DNA of 64,000 nt from contig JAAYVB010000008.1 in the NCBI GenBank assembly GCA_012517405.1, positions 62,001 to 126,000 of the forward strand. Reading direction: 5' to 3'. Position numbers and translations under genes: made by a program. The DNA is from Propionibacterium sp. (GTDB taxonomy: Bacteria; Actinomycetota; Actinomycetes; Propionibacteriales; Propionibacteriaceae). A model generated the notes under the pieces. That model worked only from the letters and a program-made list of their open reading frames with translations, was not told the DNA's origin and made no database searches. Position 1 is the first letter of the stretch. Each line of letters opens with the position of its first letter. Positions 1-7,362 of the stretch are shown here, one piece after another.

Positions 1-600
1 TCCGACGAGGAGCGCGTCCTCGGCGGTGACGTCGTTGATGATGGGCCGTTCCCGAACCGCGAAAAAGACATCGTGCTCCCGGGCCAGCACGCGGGCGAGC
101 AGCTTGTCGAAGACTGCCTCTCCCGCGTTGTCCCCGATGATCAGCACCGTGCCGGCCGCCTCCAGTTCGCGGGAGAAGGCGACCAGGTCGCTGCACGCGA
201 ACGGCTTCGCCAACTCCGCCGCGATGCAGGCCTCGATGTCAAGGTCGTTGTACAACGCCGAATCCATGACGTTGCCCGTGGCCGCCACCTTGAGGGCCGA
301 CTGGAGGATGTCCGGACCGGCTTCGGCGAACCGCGTGAGATAGGGCTCGAGCCGTAGCGCCGCCTCCATGTCACGGTCCTTGATGTCGCGGTACGGGTCC
401 GCCAGGCCGGTGTGTCGTTTGACGATGTCGTGCATCGCCTGGGCCATCGCCGGCGCTGAGCCGTAGTGTCGGTGCCGCGTGAGCGTGACCATGGCCTCGT
501 CCATGATGCGTCCCTGGGTGGCTTCGTCAGGGGAACCCATCCGGGCCGCTTCGAGCACCTGCCGGAGTAGGCAGGGGAGGCAGTCGAGGAACAGCTGCAT
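1..600 (-). CDS. DUF89 / ARMT1-like metal-dependent phosphatase family protein, partial
   Basis: The first 200 residues are present; the gene runs off the left edge without a stop. Residues 6-10 read DCLPC, the Cys-x-x-Cys start of the prokaryotic DUF89 subgroup. GDNAGE lies at 156-161 and RPIIND at 185-190, matching the family's metal-site blocks. Family members are metal-dependent phosphatases thought to remove damaged sugar- or pterin-phosphates; the substrate here is unknown. The gene shares a strand with the exonuclease upstream of it and lies near two NifX-like genes, a recurrent DUF89 neighbourhood as I recall, suggesting a cofactor-related role (inference). Family call firm, function open. 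Confidence 0.8.
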   Translation of the reverse strand, partial: MQLFLDCLPCLLRQVLEAARMGSPDEATQGRIMDEAMVTLTRHRHYGSAPAMAQAMHDIVKRHTGLADPYRDIKDRDMEAALRLEPYLTRFAEAGPDILQSALKVAATGNVMDSALYNDLDIEACIAAELAKPFACSDLVAFSRELEAAGTVLIIGDNAGEAVFDKLLARVLAREHDVFFAVRERPIINDVTAEDALLVG

Positions 601-659
601 TCTTCTCCTCACGAGGTGGGTCGGATCCGTCGTCCTTGGTCTGGGCTGGGCAGCGGCTT

Positions 660-1301
660 TCAGAAGAGCGTCGGGGCGCGTTGCCTGTCGGGCTCGGCCG
701 CCGCTCTCGTCGGGTGGCAGGGTTCGTGGTGGTCTGGGGCCATTCGACCCCAGGCGATGCCGCTGATCTGGAGCAGGTCGTCCAGGCTCGTGGCGGAGAC
801 CCGCCGGACCATGTCCACGGTGATCAGCGCGCAGGCGACCGCGTCGTGGACGGCGTCGTGGTGACAGTCCAGCGGGATTCCCGCCGCGGCGGCCACGGCA
901 TCGAGGGTGTGTTCGGGAAGGTCGTAGTGGCGTCGCGCCAGGAGTAGCGAGCAGCCGAAGTCAAGAGTCGGCCATTCAAAGCCGCAATGGCTGGTCGACT
1001 CGCGGATCACCGCGATGTCGAAAGCGGCGTTGTGGGCCATGACGGGGTGTCCGGTGAGGCGCTTCTCGATCGCGGGCCAGAGGTCTTCGAAACCGGGCTG
1101 GCCCTCCAGATCCCGCTCGACGATGCCGTGAACCTCCGTGCAGTTCGGGTCGAACCAGCCGTATCCGTACGGGGGTCGCATCAAAGACCCCCAGGTGTCC
1201 TGGATCCGACCGTCATGGACGAGTGCCATCCCCACCTGGCAGGGGGACCCATGCCGCCGGTTCGCCGTCTCGAAATCGATGGCTACGAAGTCCAGGCTCA
1301 T
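660..1301 (-). CDS. 3'-5' exonuclease, DnaQ/RNase T-like (DEDDh)
   Basis: A 213-residue single-domain exonuclease. AIDFET near the N-terminus supplies the Asp-x-Glu of Exo I (D9, E11). AHNAAFD is Exo II. The C-terminal HDAVHDA has the H-x4-D spacing of the DEDDh class. Such proteins resemble the epsilon proofreading subunit and remove 3' nucleotides from DNA or RNA; which is not decidable here. The ATG at 1299-1301 was chosen over an upstream in-frame start because GGAG lies about 6 nt upstream and homology begins there. It is divergent from the NifX-like gene across a 305 bp region with repeated dyads, so the two may be co-regulated. Confidence 0.85.
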   Translation of the reverse strand: MSLDFVAIDFETANRRHGSPCQVGMALVHDGRIQDTWGSLMRPPYGYGWFDPNCTEVHGIVERDLEGQPGFEDLWPAIEKRLTGHPVMAHNAAFDIAVIRESTSHCGFEWPTLDFGCSLLLARRHYDLPEHTLDAVAAAAGIPLDCHHDAVHDAVACALITVDMVRRVSATSLDDLLQISGIAWGRMAPDHHEPCHPTRAAAEPDRQRAPTLF

Positions 1302-1606
1302 CGGAGGTCTCCAACGCTGTACACGATCCACCCTTCTGTCACTACTTCTTGACGAGGGTACGTCAAGGTTGCCTGACTGTGCCAGCGCTGGGATTGCTGG
1401 CCCGAGTACCCCCCCGGGCCGCGCCGCCGGCCATTCCTTCTGTCATCTCTTCCTGACGAATGCAGGACTGCTCCGTCGGGCGGGTCTGCTTCAGCCTCAG
1501 TGTGGTGCGGGGGCATGCTGTCAGGATATCTTGACGTAGGATGAGTGCGGCAGGAGGGTTCCGGCCGCCGCGCGTTCGTAGGCTCGTCGCACTGACAAGG
1601 AGAAGC
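1302..1606. promoter_or_regulatory. Divergent intergenic region with three TGTCA-N8-TGACG dyads
   Basis: No gene is visible in these 305 bases. The element TGTCA-N8-TGACG occurs at 1337-1354, 1441-1458 and 1519-1536. The half-sites are near inverted copies (TGTCA / CGTCA). The first two also share a preceding CTTC. A further perfect dyad, CTTGACG-N6-CGTCAAG, covers 1348-1367. The third copy lies 70 bases before the NifX-like start. The arrangement looks like operators for a dimeric regulator acting on the exonuclease and NifX-like genes. The regulator is not identifiable in the window. Confidence 0.5.
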
Positions 1607-1993
1607 ATGAAGGTCGCCATCACCGCCGAGACCGGGGTCGGCTTGGACGCTCAGGTGGCTGGGCACTTCGGCCAGACCCCTTATTTCGTGCTGGCCGAGA
1701 TCGCCGACGGCACCATAGCTGCCACCGAGGTCCTGGCCAATCCGTTCTTGGCGGGGCATCGGCCTGGCGAGGTGCCCGCCTTCATCCGCGCGCACGGCGC
1801 GAACGTGATCCTGAGCGGTGGCATGGGGATCCGCGCGATCCACATCTTCGACGCCCATGACGTCACGGCGGTGACCGGCGCGTCCGGGACCGTCCGCCGG
1901 GCCGTGACGGACTACCTGGCGGGCGCGCTGGCAGGGGCATCTCCCTGCGCCGACAGCGTGAAGCACCACCATGGCGCTCCCTCGCACGTCTGA
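1607..1993 (+). CDS. Dinitrogenase Fe-Mo cofactor biosynthesis-family protein (NifX/NifB C-terminal domain)
   Basis: A 128-residue single-domain protein. The N-terminus carries a short beta strand followed by GHFGQTPYF. A mid-protein LSGGMG motif is followed by a helix and a CADS/HHH tail. This is the layout of NifX/NafY/NifB-C-terminal proteins, small iron-sulfur or Fe-Mo cofactor carriers. The ATG at 1607 has AAGGAGAA about 5 nt upstream; the upstream in-frame ATG lacks this and adds unrelated residues. A second diverged member follows 81 nt downstream. With no nitrogenase nearby, a role as a metal-cluster or metal-binding carrier is more likely than nitrogen fixation (inference). Confidence 0.8.
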   Translation: MKVAITAETGVGLDAQVAGHFGQTPYFVLAEIADGTIAATEVLANPFLAGHRPGEVPAFIRAHGANVILSGGMGIRAIHIFDAHDVTAVTGASGTVRRAVTDYLAGALAGASPCADSVKHHHGAPSHV

Positions 1994-2074
1994 CGCGCGG
2001 TACCGGCCCTTGCCGAGGACTCGGCTCGCATTGTTCACCCACCCAGTGGGCCACCCACCACCCGAAGGAGAGAT

Positions 2075-2416
2075 ATGAGCACAGTGAACGTCTGCATCCC
2101 GGTCGCCGATGACGAGCAGGTCGGCAAGAGTTGGGGCAAGGCGCACACCGTCGCGCTCGCGACCGTGGAGGACGGGACCATCACTTCGTGGCGCACCGAG
2201 GCCGTCCGCTGGGACATTTCCCACGATCAGGGCACCGAGGGCAGCCATCACGCCCGCGTCGCCCGGTTCGTCAAGGACAACGCGATCACCACGGTCGTCG
2301 CCCGCCACATGGGTGAGTCCATGGAGAACATGCTCACCAAGCTCGGAGTGCGCGTCCAGCAGGGCGTCGCGGGCGATGCCCGTGGCGCAGTCACGTCCCT
2401 GCAACCTTTCGGCTGA
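2075..2416 (+). CDS. Second NifX/NifB-like cofactor-binding domain protein, divergent
   Basis: 113 residues, starting 81 nt after the previous NifX-like gene, with GAAGGAGA upstream of the ATG. It has the family's start (NVCIPVADDEQVGKSWGKA), a SHHARVARFVKDN helix and ARHMGESMENML where the canonical glycine-rich loop sits. It is more diverged than its neighbour: the loop reads ARHMGES rather than SGGMG. Two different members in tandem suggest a paired carrier or scaffold. The partner and cluster type cannot be read from sequence. Confidence 0.7.
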   Translation: MSTVNVCIPVADDEQVGKSWGKAHTVALATVEDGTITSWRTEAVRWDISHDQGTEGSHHARVARFVKDNAITTVVARHMGESMENMLTKLGVRVQQGVAGDARGAVTSLQPFG

Positions 2417-2530
2417 CCGCCGGCGGGACGAGCTCCCCCACGTACTCCTTCTGTCACGACTACCGGGGTGCTGGACACCTCCCACCGAGACTGACCGCTG
2501 AACGACAGACTGAGAGGCACGAAGGCAGCG

Positions 2531-3133
2531 ATGCGCATCGAGAACTTGATGGACGGCGGCAGGGTCCTGCCCATGACCAGGTGGGGCAGCCCTGTCATGC
2601 ACGCGAGAACGCGGGCGGTGGCCGCCTTCGACGAGGAACTGCACACCTTGGTGCGCGACATGTTCGCCACCATGAAGGCGTCCGGGGGAGTAGGGCTGGC
2701 GGCCACTCAGGTGGGAGTGGACCTCGCCGTGTTCGTCCACCGTTGCCCCGACGAGAACGATGAGTACCACGAGGGGGCTGTGTGCAATCCCACGCTGCAC
2801 CTCCCCGTGGGCAAGGATCGGCGTCTTGACGTGGCCGCTGAGGGGTGCCTGTCGCTGCCCGGTGCCTTCCAGGTGCTGGGCCGGCCTGATCACGCTGTCT
2901 GCTCGGGGGTCGACCCGTTCGGGCAGCCGGTCACCGTGATCGGCACGGGCCTGCTGGCGCGTTGCCTGCAGCACGAAACCGACCACCTGTCGGGCATCGT
3001 CTTCGGGGATCGGCTCTCCTCCCGAGCGCGACGCGACCTGTACGAACAGCACCGGCTGAGGGCGGGGCACTACCACGAGCGGTGGCCCGCCACGCCAGAC
3101 GGCGCAGCACCACCCAGTTCAGCCACCCAGTGA
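2531..3133 (+). CDS. def: Peptide deformylase
   Basis: 200 residues with all three deformylase motifs: GVGLAATQ (53-60), EGCLSLPG (104-111, with the metal-binding Cys) and QHETDH (147-152, HExxH). The enzyme removes the formyl group from nascent N-terminal methionine. The last ~35 residues form a charged, proline-rich tail beyond the catalytic core. The usual chromosomal partner (methionyl-tRNA formyltransferase) is absent and the gene sits behind two NifX-like genes, so it may be an accessory copy rather than the housekeeping one. A CTTCTGTCA element like those upstream of 1607 occurs at about 2449, which may tie it to the same regulon (weak). Confidence 0.92.
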   Translation: MRIENLMDGGRVLPMTRWGSPVMHARTRAVAAFDEELHTLVRDMFATMKASGGVGLAATQVGVDLAVFVHRCPDENDEYHEGAVCNPTLHLPVGKDRRLDVAAEGCLSLPGAFQVLGRPDHAVCSGVDPFGQPVTVIGTGLLARCLQHETDHLSGIVFGDRLSSRARRDLYEQHRLRAGHYHERWPATPDGAAPPSSATQ

Positions 3134-3184
3134 AGGAGCCGATTCAGGTTTCAGGTGGTTCTGCTCGCCTGCGTGCGGGTCTGG

Positions 3185-3373
3185 TCACAGGAAGCCGTGG
3201 GTGCTCAGGATGTCCAGGATCTCGTCATTGGTTGGGCGGTTGTCGAGTGGCTCGTTCTCCGCGATCCGCACTCCGTCGACCATGAGCGCATAGCCGACGC
3301 CCTCGTCCATCAGTTCTTCGATGATCGCAACCTGGTGATGCGAAACCTGGCGCTCCTCGATGATGCGGTCCAT
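3185..3373 (-). CDS. Small hypothetical protein, 62 residues
   Basis: An acidic 62-residue protein starting at ATG 3371-3373, with GGGAGGGGAGG close upstream; a TTG one codon earlier is less likely. It contains EERQVSHHQVAIIEELMDEGVGYALMVDG, an amphipathic helix followed by a short beta-like segment, and no transmembrane helix. No family is recognised. The strong ribosome-binding site and its place between the deformylase and the exporter support a real gene. Confidence 0.5.
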   Translation of the reverse strand: MDRIIEERQVSHHQVAIIEELMDEGVGYALMVDGVRIAENEPLDNRPTNDEILDILSTHGFL

Positions 3374-3517
3374 CAAATCCTCCCCTCCCGCTCGTGGGTC
3401 GTTCGGCCTTTCAGCGACGCCTCTGCTCGGACTCTACGTCAGAAGGAGCGCCCGCAGCGCGTCCGCTGAACGGTTCGAAGCGGCAGTCAGGCAGGACCTT
3501 CCAAGCCCGTCCCCGTG

Positions 3518-4597
3518 TCACTCCAGACACTCTTGCTGAACGCGACTGGGTGACGGGACCCCCGGACCCGGCTGATGGTCAGGCTCGGCCTGCCTGCGAG
3601 GGAATGCGGCATCCATGAATCGCACCGACCAGGCCGCCGACTGAACCTGCACGATGAAGGCGGCCGCGAGCACCAAGGCGGCCTCGGGCCCGAAGCTCGC
3701 CACCGCGAGCCCCAGCGCGATGGACAGGTTCCGCATGACGGTGCCGTAGACGACCGCGACGCCCTCGCTGCGCTCGAGTGCGCCCCCAAGGCCGATGGCC
3801 ACCAGGTAGTTGATCGCGTAGAAGAGCACAACCGGGACCAGAACCCAGGCCAGCAGCATCGGCTGGGCCAGGATCATCCGCGCCTTGAGGCCGATGGCGA
3901 TGAACACGATGGCGAGGACGCCGAGGGTTGAGAGCCCCTGGAACGCCGGCTGGAGGCGCTTGAGCGCGGCCTGGCCCTTCGTGCGCACGAGGGCGACGCG
4001 GGTCACAGTGCCGGCGAGCATGGGAAGCCCCACGACCATGAGGATCGTGAGCAGGACGCCGACCACGTCCACGGGGACCACCGCGCCGGCGAGCACCCAC
4101 AGGTAGAACGGGGCAAGGAGCGAAGCCAGCAGCAGTCCGATCACTGTCATCGTGACCGCCGCGCGCACATTGCCTTGGGCGAAACCGGTCCACGAGATCG
4201 TCATGCCGCTGGTGGGGAAGAGCCCTGCCAGGATCATGCCGGCGAACAAGCTCGGGCTGTCGCGGAAGAAGATCCATGCCAGCCCGAATGCCACCAGCGG
4301 CAACACCACGAAGTTGAGCACCATTGCCAGCCCCACCGGCTTGCGGTCGGCCAGCGTGAAGGCGTCGCGAGGTTTGAAGCCGATAAGCATGGGGTAGACC
4401 ATCAGCATCGTCATCGGCAACACCAGGCTGGACAGGGCGCTCAGGTCGGTGAACGCCCCGGCGATGAGCCCCAGCAGCATGGCTGCGGGGATCAGATACA
4501 CGAGTCGCTTGCCGAGGCCACCCAGCCACGCCAGGACGGGTGGCAGCGGCTTCGAGGGGGCGAGGGGTCTTCCCGTAGCGGGATGTGCGTTGCTCAT
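3518..4597 (-). CDS. ACR3/bile acid:sodium symporter-superfamily transporter, likely metalloid or anion exporter
   Basis: A 359-residue membrane protein with about ten hydrophobic segments and the superfamily signature around LFPTSGMTISWTGFAQGNV. It resembles the ACR3 arsenite-exporter branch (LIGFKPRD, PMLIG), but I do not see the Cys that ACR3 proteins use in the fourth segment, so arsenite export is not certain. The C-terminal ~35 residues are hydrophilic and proline-rich. A near-perfect palindrome resembling CsoR/CstR-family operators lies 11 nt upstream, suggesting metal- or sulfur-stress induction (inference). Confidence 0.75.
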   Translation of the reverse strand: MSNAHPATGRPLAPSKPLPPVLAWLGGLGKRLVYLIPAAMLLGLIAGAFTDLSALSSLVLPMTMLMVYPMLIGFKPRDAFTLADRKPVGLAMVLNFVVLPLVAFGLAWIFFRDSPSLFAGMILAGLFPTSGMTISWTGFAQGNVRAAVTMTVIGLLLASLLAPFYLWVLAGAVVPVDVVGVLLTILMVVGLPMLAGTVTRVALVRTKGQAALKRLQPAFQGLSTLGVLAIVFIAIGLKARMILAQPMLLAWVLVPVVLFYAINYLVAIGLGGALERSEGVAVVYGTVMRNLSIALGLAVASFGPEAALVLAAAFIVQVQSAAWSVRFMDAAFPRRQAEPDHQPGPGVPSPSRVQQECLE

Positions 4598-4607
4598 TCA
4601 GAGGAAT

Positions 4608-4627
4608 ATATACCGGTGGGGGTATAT
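4608..4627 (-). promoter_or_regulatory. Candidate CsoR/CstR-type operator before the exporter
   Basis: Seven-base inverted arms ATATACC and GGTATAT flank a GGTGGG core immediately upstream of the exporter start. G-rich dyads ending in ATA/TAT are typical of CsoR-family (copper, nickel, persulfide) operators. The element is so close to the ATG that it probably overlaps the promoter or ribosome-binding site. No CsoR-like gene is present in the window. Confidence 0.45.
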
Positions 4628-4891
4628 GGTCAATGTCATGCATTCCTGACAGACAGGGCCGCCGGCTGTACGTGCGGGACCGCCGATCACAGGCCGGCAG
4701 CTGCTCTCCGAACAGGCGAATCCGTGAAGCTCGGCCCCTCCCTGCCAGAAGCGCATCAAGTCCTTCGGGAGAGGTCATCGATCTGGCGAGGTCCCTGTGT
4801 TCAGCAAGAGGCGCGGTGACAGCGCACCGCCGGTCTGAAGAGTGCCACCGCGCCGCGGCGCCTAACATGGGGGGTGACAGGAGGCAGGTTC

Positions 4892-5188
4892 GTGGAGATC
4901 GACGTCGTACTCAATGCCACGGCTCGGGCAGCGGCGAGCGTCCGGCGCAGTGAGTTGCGGCTGGACCAGGCGGTCGCAGAGGCGCGTGCGGCCGGGGCCA
5001 CCTGGATGCAGATCGGGGCCGCCACCGGCATGAGCCGGCAGGCCGCGCATGAACGGTGGGGGCACATTCCACGACCGGGCGGCTGTCGACGCCCCGACTG
5101 CGACTGCCCAGAACACCAGACCCCTGACTGTCTGTGCGGACACGGACCCGGGCGCGGCTACCGCGCTCAGAGGAGTCCAGCACTCTGA
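4892..5188 (+). CDS. Small helix-turn-helix protein
   Basis: 98 residues from a GTG start at 4892, chosen because AGGAGG ends 7 nt upstream; an in-frame GTG at 4874 lacks such a site. Residues ~25-50 (LDQAVAEARAAGATWMQIGAATG) followed by MSRQAAHERW form a sigma-region-4/transposon-type helix-turn-helix. The C-terminus is Cys-rich (CRRPDCDC, CLC), possibly a small metal site. It stands alone between the exporter and the PIN chimera, and its target is unknown. Confidence 0.6.
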   Translation: MEIDVVLNATARAAASVRRSELRLDQAVAEARAAGATWMQIGAATGMSRQAAHERWGHIPRPGGCRRPDCDCPEHQTPDCLCGHGPGRGYRAQRSPAL

Positions 5189-5376
5189 CGGGAACCGCGA
5201 AGACCCGCGCTCATGCATCCATGGGCGAGTGCAACAAGGGCCGCCGCCTCGCCCAGCTGCTGTGACCAGAACCCGCTGGCGGCGTAGTCGGGCTCGGTGC
5301 TGAGGTTGGCACACGGGTACAGGTGGGGGCGGGGGTCCGCCCCGTTGCCCCACTCCGAGCGAGCGTGGGCCGTCGA

Positions 5377-5388
5377 TAGGTTGCCTGC
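5377..5388 (+). promoter_or_regulatory. Leaderless -10 element for the PIN chimera ORF
   Basis: TAGGTT at 5377-5382 fits the actinobacterial TAnnnT -10 consensus. It is followed by exactly six bases and then GTG at 5389. No Shine-Dalgarno sequence is present. This is the classic leaderless arrangement in which transcription begins at the start codon. Confidence 0.45.
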
Positions 5389-6039
5389 GTGACCAACATC
5401 TTCGACGATCCGGAGGTCAAGGCGGCAATGGCGGCGGCCGGCGTCGTCCACAAGCCCGGAATCGCGCAGGAAGTGCTGCGCGACCTGGCGCCCTTCCTCG
5501 CCGAGGAGGGCATCGACCTGAGCGACCCTGGCGATGCCAACCTCGAGACCCTCAACGCCGCGCTCGCGCGGGCGACCTCGCGACACAACCAGAGCCTTCC
5601 ACCTTTTGGCCAGGTCCGGCAGGGGTCGTCGGGCAGGCAACCCGCCGGAGGGTCGCCGTTCATCCGGCGCCCGTCCGCCGTCCCGCCGCTGCCGCTCGGC
5701 GACAGCGACGTCACGGCGCCGAGCCACTCTCGGATGGCGTCCGGGCGCTCCTCGAAGCGGGGCAAGCACACTCCCGGCCTGCCGAAGCTGTCACAGTCCG
5801 ACCGCTCCCTCGTCCGCGAGTTCGACCGCTGGCTCCGTCGGCAGCCCGAGATCGCGGCCGCGAGCCCCGCGGATGAGTCCCAGTACGACGACCTGCCTCT
5901 GGGAACGACCGACGCTTCGGTGATCGCTCTGGCAGAGCGGCTCGGGATTGCCGAGATCGCGACTCTTGATCAGCGCCACTTCCGGACGGTTCGGCCAGGA
6001 CACACCCGGTCGTTGGTCCTCCTGCCGGAGACGTCGTGA
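5389..6039 (+). CDS. Chimeric ORF: conserved N-terminal domain joined to the C-terminal half of a PIN-domain toxin
   Basis: 216 residues in three unlike parts. Residues ~1-70 (TNIFDDPEVKAAM to LNAALARATSRHN) look like a compact acidic domain I cannot name. Residues ~71-150 are low-complexity and rich in Arg, Ser and Pro. Residues ~160-216 carry YDDLPLGTTDASVIALAERLG, then IATLDQRHF, the closing acidic and Asp motifs of VapC-like PIN ribonucleases. The first PIN half, with its initial Asp motif, is missing, so nuclease activity is unlikely. A deletion joining two genes in frame is the simplest reading. The 3' end coincides with the start of a direct repeat. Confidence 0.5.
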   Translation: MTNIFDDPEVKAAMAAAGVVHKPGIAQEVLRDLAPFLAEEGIDLSDPGDANLETLNAALARATSRHNQSLPPFGQVRQGSSGRQPAGGSPFIRRPSAVPPLPLGDSDVTAPSHSRMASGRSSKRGKHTPGLPKLSQSDRSLVREFDRWLRRQPEIAAASPADESQYDDLPLGTTDASVIALAERLGIAEIATLDQRHFRTVRPGHTRSLVLLPETS

Positions 6040-6157
6040 ATCCTGCCCCTCGCCTGCCCCACGCAGCCTCCCGGCACTCGCCGAGACAGTGAGAAAGGCC
6101 TAGTCAGCGATGAGTTCGTGGCGGTGGGGAGGGATGTTCAACTCCTCTCTCGCGCAC
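6027..6157. repeat. Left copy of ~130 bp direct repeat bracketing the AbiE-like module (attachment-site-like)
   Basis: This stretch aligns without gaps to 8795-8925 at a constant offset of 2768 bases. The last 29 bases (6129-6157) are identical and a 13-base block (6098-6110) is also identical; the rest is moderately conserved. It starts at the stop of the PIN chimera. TGCCCCTC at 6044 and TGCCCCAC at 6055 are 11 bases apart, as in the right copy. The layout resembles integrase arm sites beside a crossover core. Confidence 0.6.
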
Positions 6158-6525
6158 CGTAAGGTGTCTTTGACTTGGGCAAACACGGAAGTCCGAATCT
6201 TCTCTCGTGTCCGTTTCCGACTTGACCCAAATCGCTGCGACTAGGACTTTCGCCTGGCGGAGCGAGGGCTCGCTGGCCAGTTAGGGCCGCTCGGGGCCAC
6301 TGCTGCCCCACGGAAATGGAACGCGGAAACGGGCTCTCACGAGGTGCGGAAGGTGGCTGGACGTCTCCGGGACGGGCTGTGCTGCCCCACGTCTGCCCCA
6401 CGTCCGGTCGAAGAATGGTACGGCTCTCTGTTTTGACCTGAGCGGTGTCGGCCAGGTCGGCCAGCCTGAGGAGGTCGTCGGTCACGTCCTCCTGGTCACG
6501 GTGGTGGCGGGGCTGCCGGCGGCGC
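6158..6525. other. Intergenic region with TGCCCCAC octamers
   Basis: About 370 bases without a convincing gene. TGCCCCAC occurs at 6304, 6383 and 6394, the last two 11 bases apart, echoing the spacing inside the flanking direct repeats. This may be att-site or integrase-arm debris. Nothing else is recognised. Confidence 0.4.
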
Positions 6526-7362
6526 TCAGGTCGATGTGTTGAGCCCGCGGCTGAGAGCGCCCACGAGTTCCTGTCGTCTTCCGAGCTCCGCAGGCCATCC
6601 AGAAGCGCCGCGAATCTGCAGGCTTCGGGTCAGCAGTGCGGCGTCGCCCGGCCAGCGCGCCAGGAGCTCCGACAACCGCTTCGGGCCGATCAGGCCAGCC
6701 ACGTCCACGCCCAGCAGGTTCGCGGCAGCGCGCTGAACGTCGGACTGTTCCGCGATCAGGATGTCGTTTCCGTCGGCGGTGTCGTAGAGCCGGTCCTGGA
6801 CGTCGCGGTTCTCCGAGTACCAGTGGAGGCTCAGCGCGAGGTCGGTCGCGTCCTTGGTCTCGTGGTACTCGGAGCGGTCGAGCCAGGCGCCCAGCTTGGC
6901 TGCGGTGAACCCGGCGACGGTGGGGACCCTGACTTCTAGGTTGGGTGCCAGTGCGAGGGGCAGCGAGGCGGCGAAGATCTCCGCGAAGGCCCACACGCTG
7001 AACGGGACTTCCCGGGTGGGTGGCTCGACGATGCCCTCGGGATCCTCGATTTCGCCGAACGGGAGAAGATCGACGTCGAAGCCGGCGATCCGGTAGCGGA
7101 TGTCGGTGTGACCAACCGTCGGGAAGCTGGTGGCGAGCGTTCGGTAGGCATCCCAGGAGGCCAGGGCCAACGCGAGATCGAGGTCGCGCGTCGCGGTGGT
7201 CTCAAAGTCGTGGCCCAGTGCGCGGTGCAGGATGTTGCGGCACCACGCACCGACGAGCATGACGTCTCCTGGGGTAGGTGGTTGCGATGTCGCCAGGACC
7301 GTGTCGACCACCCTTGCTGCCGGCTCCAGAAAGTCGTCAGGAACTCGTGTCAGGTCCAGCAT
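6526..7362 (-). CDS. AbiEii-like nucleotidyltransferase (type IV toxin-like)
   Basis: 278 residues. VGAWCRN (37-43) followed by TRDLDLAL (58-65) matches the glycine loop and Asp-x-Asp metal site of DNA-polymerase-beta-fold nucleotidyltransferases of the AbiEii/MenT type. A later KDATDLAL is consistent with the substrate-lysine region. These toxins modify tRNA or other substrates with nucleotides and can abort phage infection. The ATG at 7360-7362 lies inside the end of the upstream AbiEi-like gene (26 bp overlap), implying translational coupling. The region is bracketed by a direct repeat. Confidence 0.72.
   Translation of the reverse strand: MLDLTRVPDDFLEPAARVVDTVLATSQPPTPGDVMLVGAWCRNILHRALGHDFETTATRDLDLALALASWDAYRTLATSFPTVGHTDIRYRIAGFDVDLLPFGEIEDPEGIVEPPTREVPFSVWAFAEIFAASLPLALAPNLEVRVPTVAGFTAAKLGAWLDRSEYHETKDATDLALSLHWYSENRDVQDRLYDTADGNDILIAEQSDVQRAAANLLGVDVAGLIGPKRLSELLARWPGDAALLTRSLQIRGASGWPAELGRRQELVGALSRGLNTST

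Noticed and set aside
1607..2416. A nitrogen fixation locus
   Set aside because: Only small cofactor-binding domains are present; nifHDK, nifE/N and radical-SAM nifB are absent in the window.
1298..3076. A 592-residue open frame antisense to the NifX-like and deformylase genes
   Set aside because: No recognisable domain; it lies opposite three well-supported genes with good ribosome-binding sites and is an effect of high GC.
6129..6157. A tRNA 3' end, because the 29-base repeat contains GTTCAACTC like a T-loop
   Set aside because: No matching T-stem, acceptor 5' strand or anticodon arm could be found upstream of either copy; it remains only a possible core of an att site.
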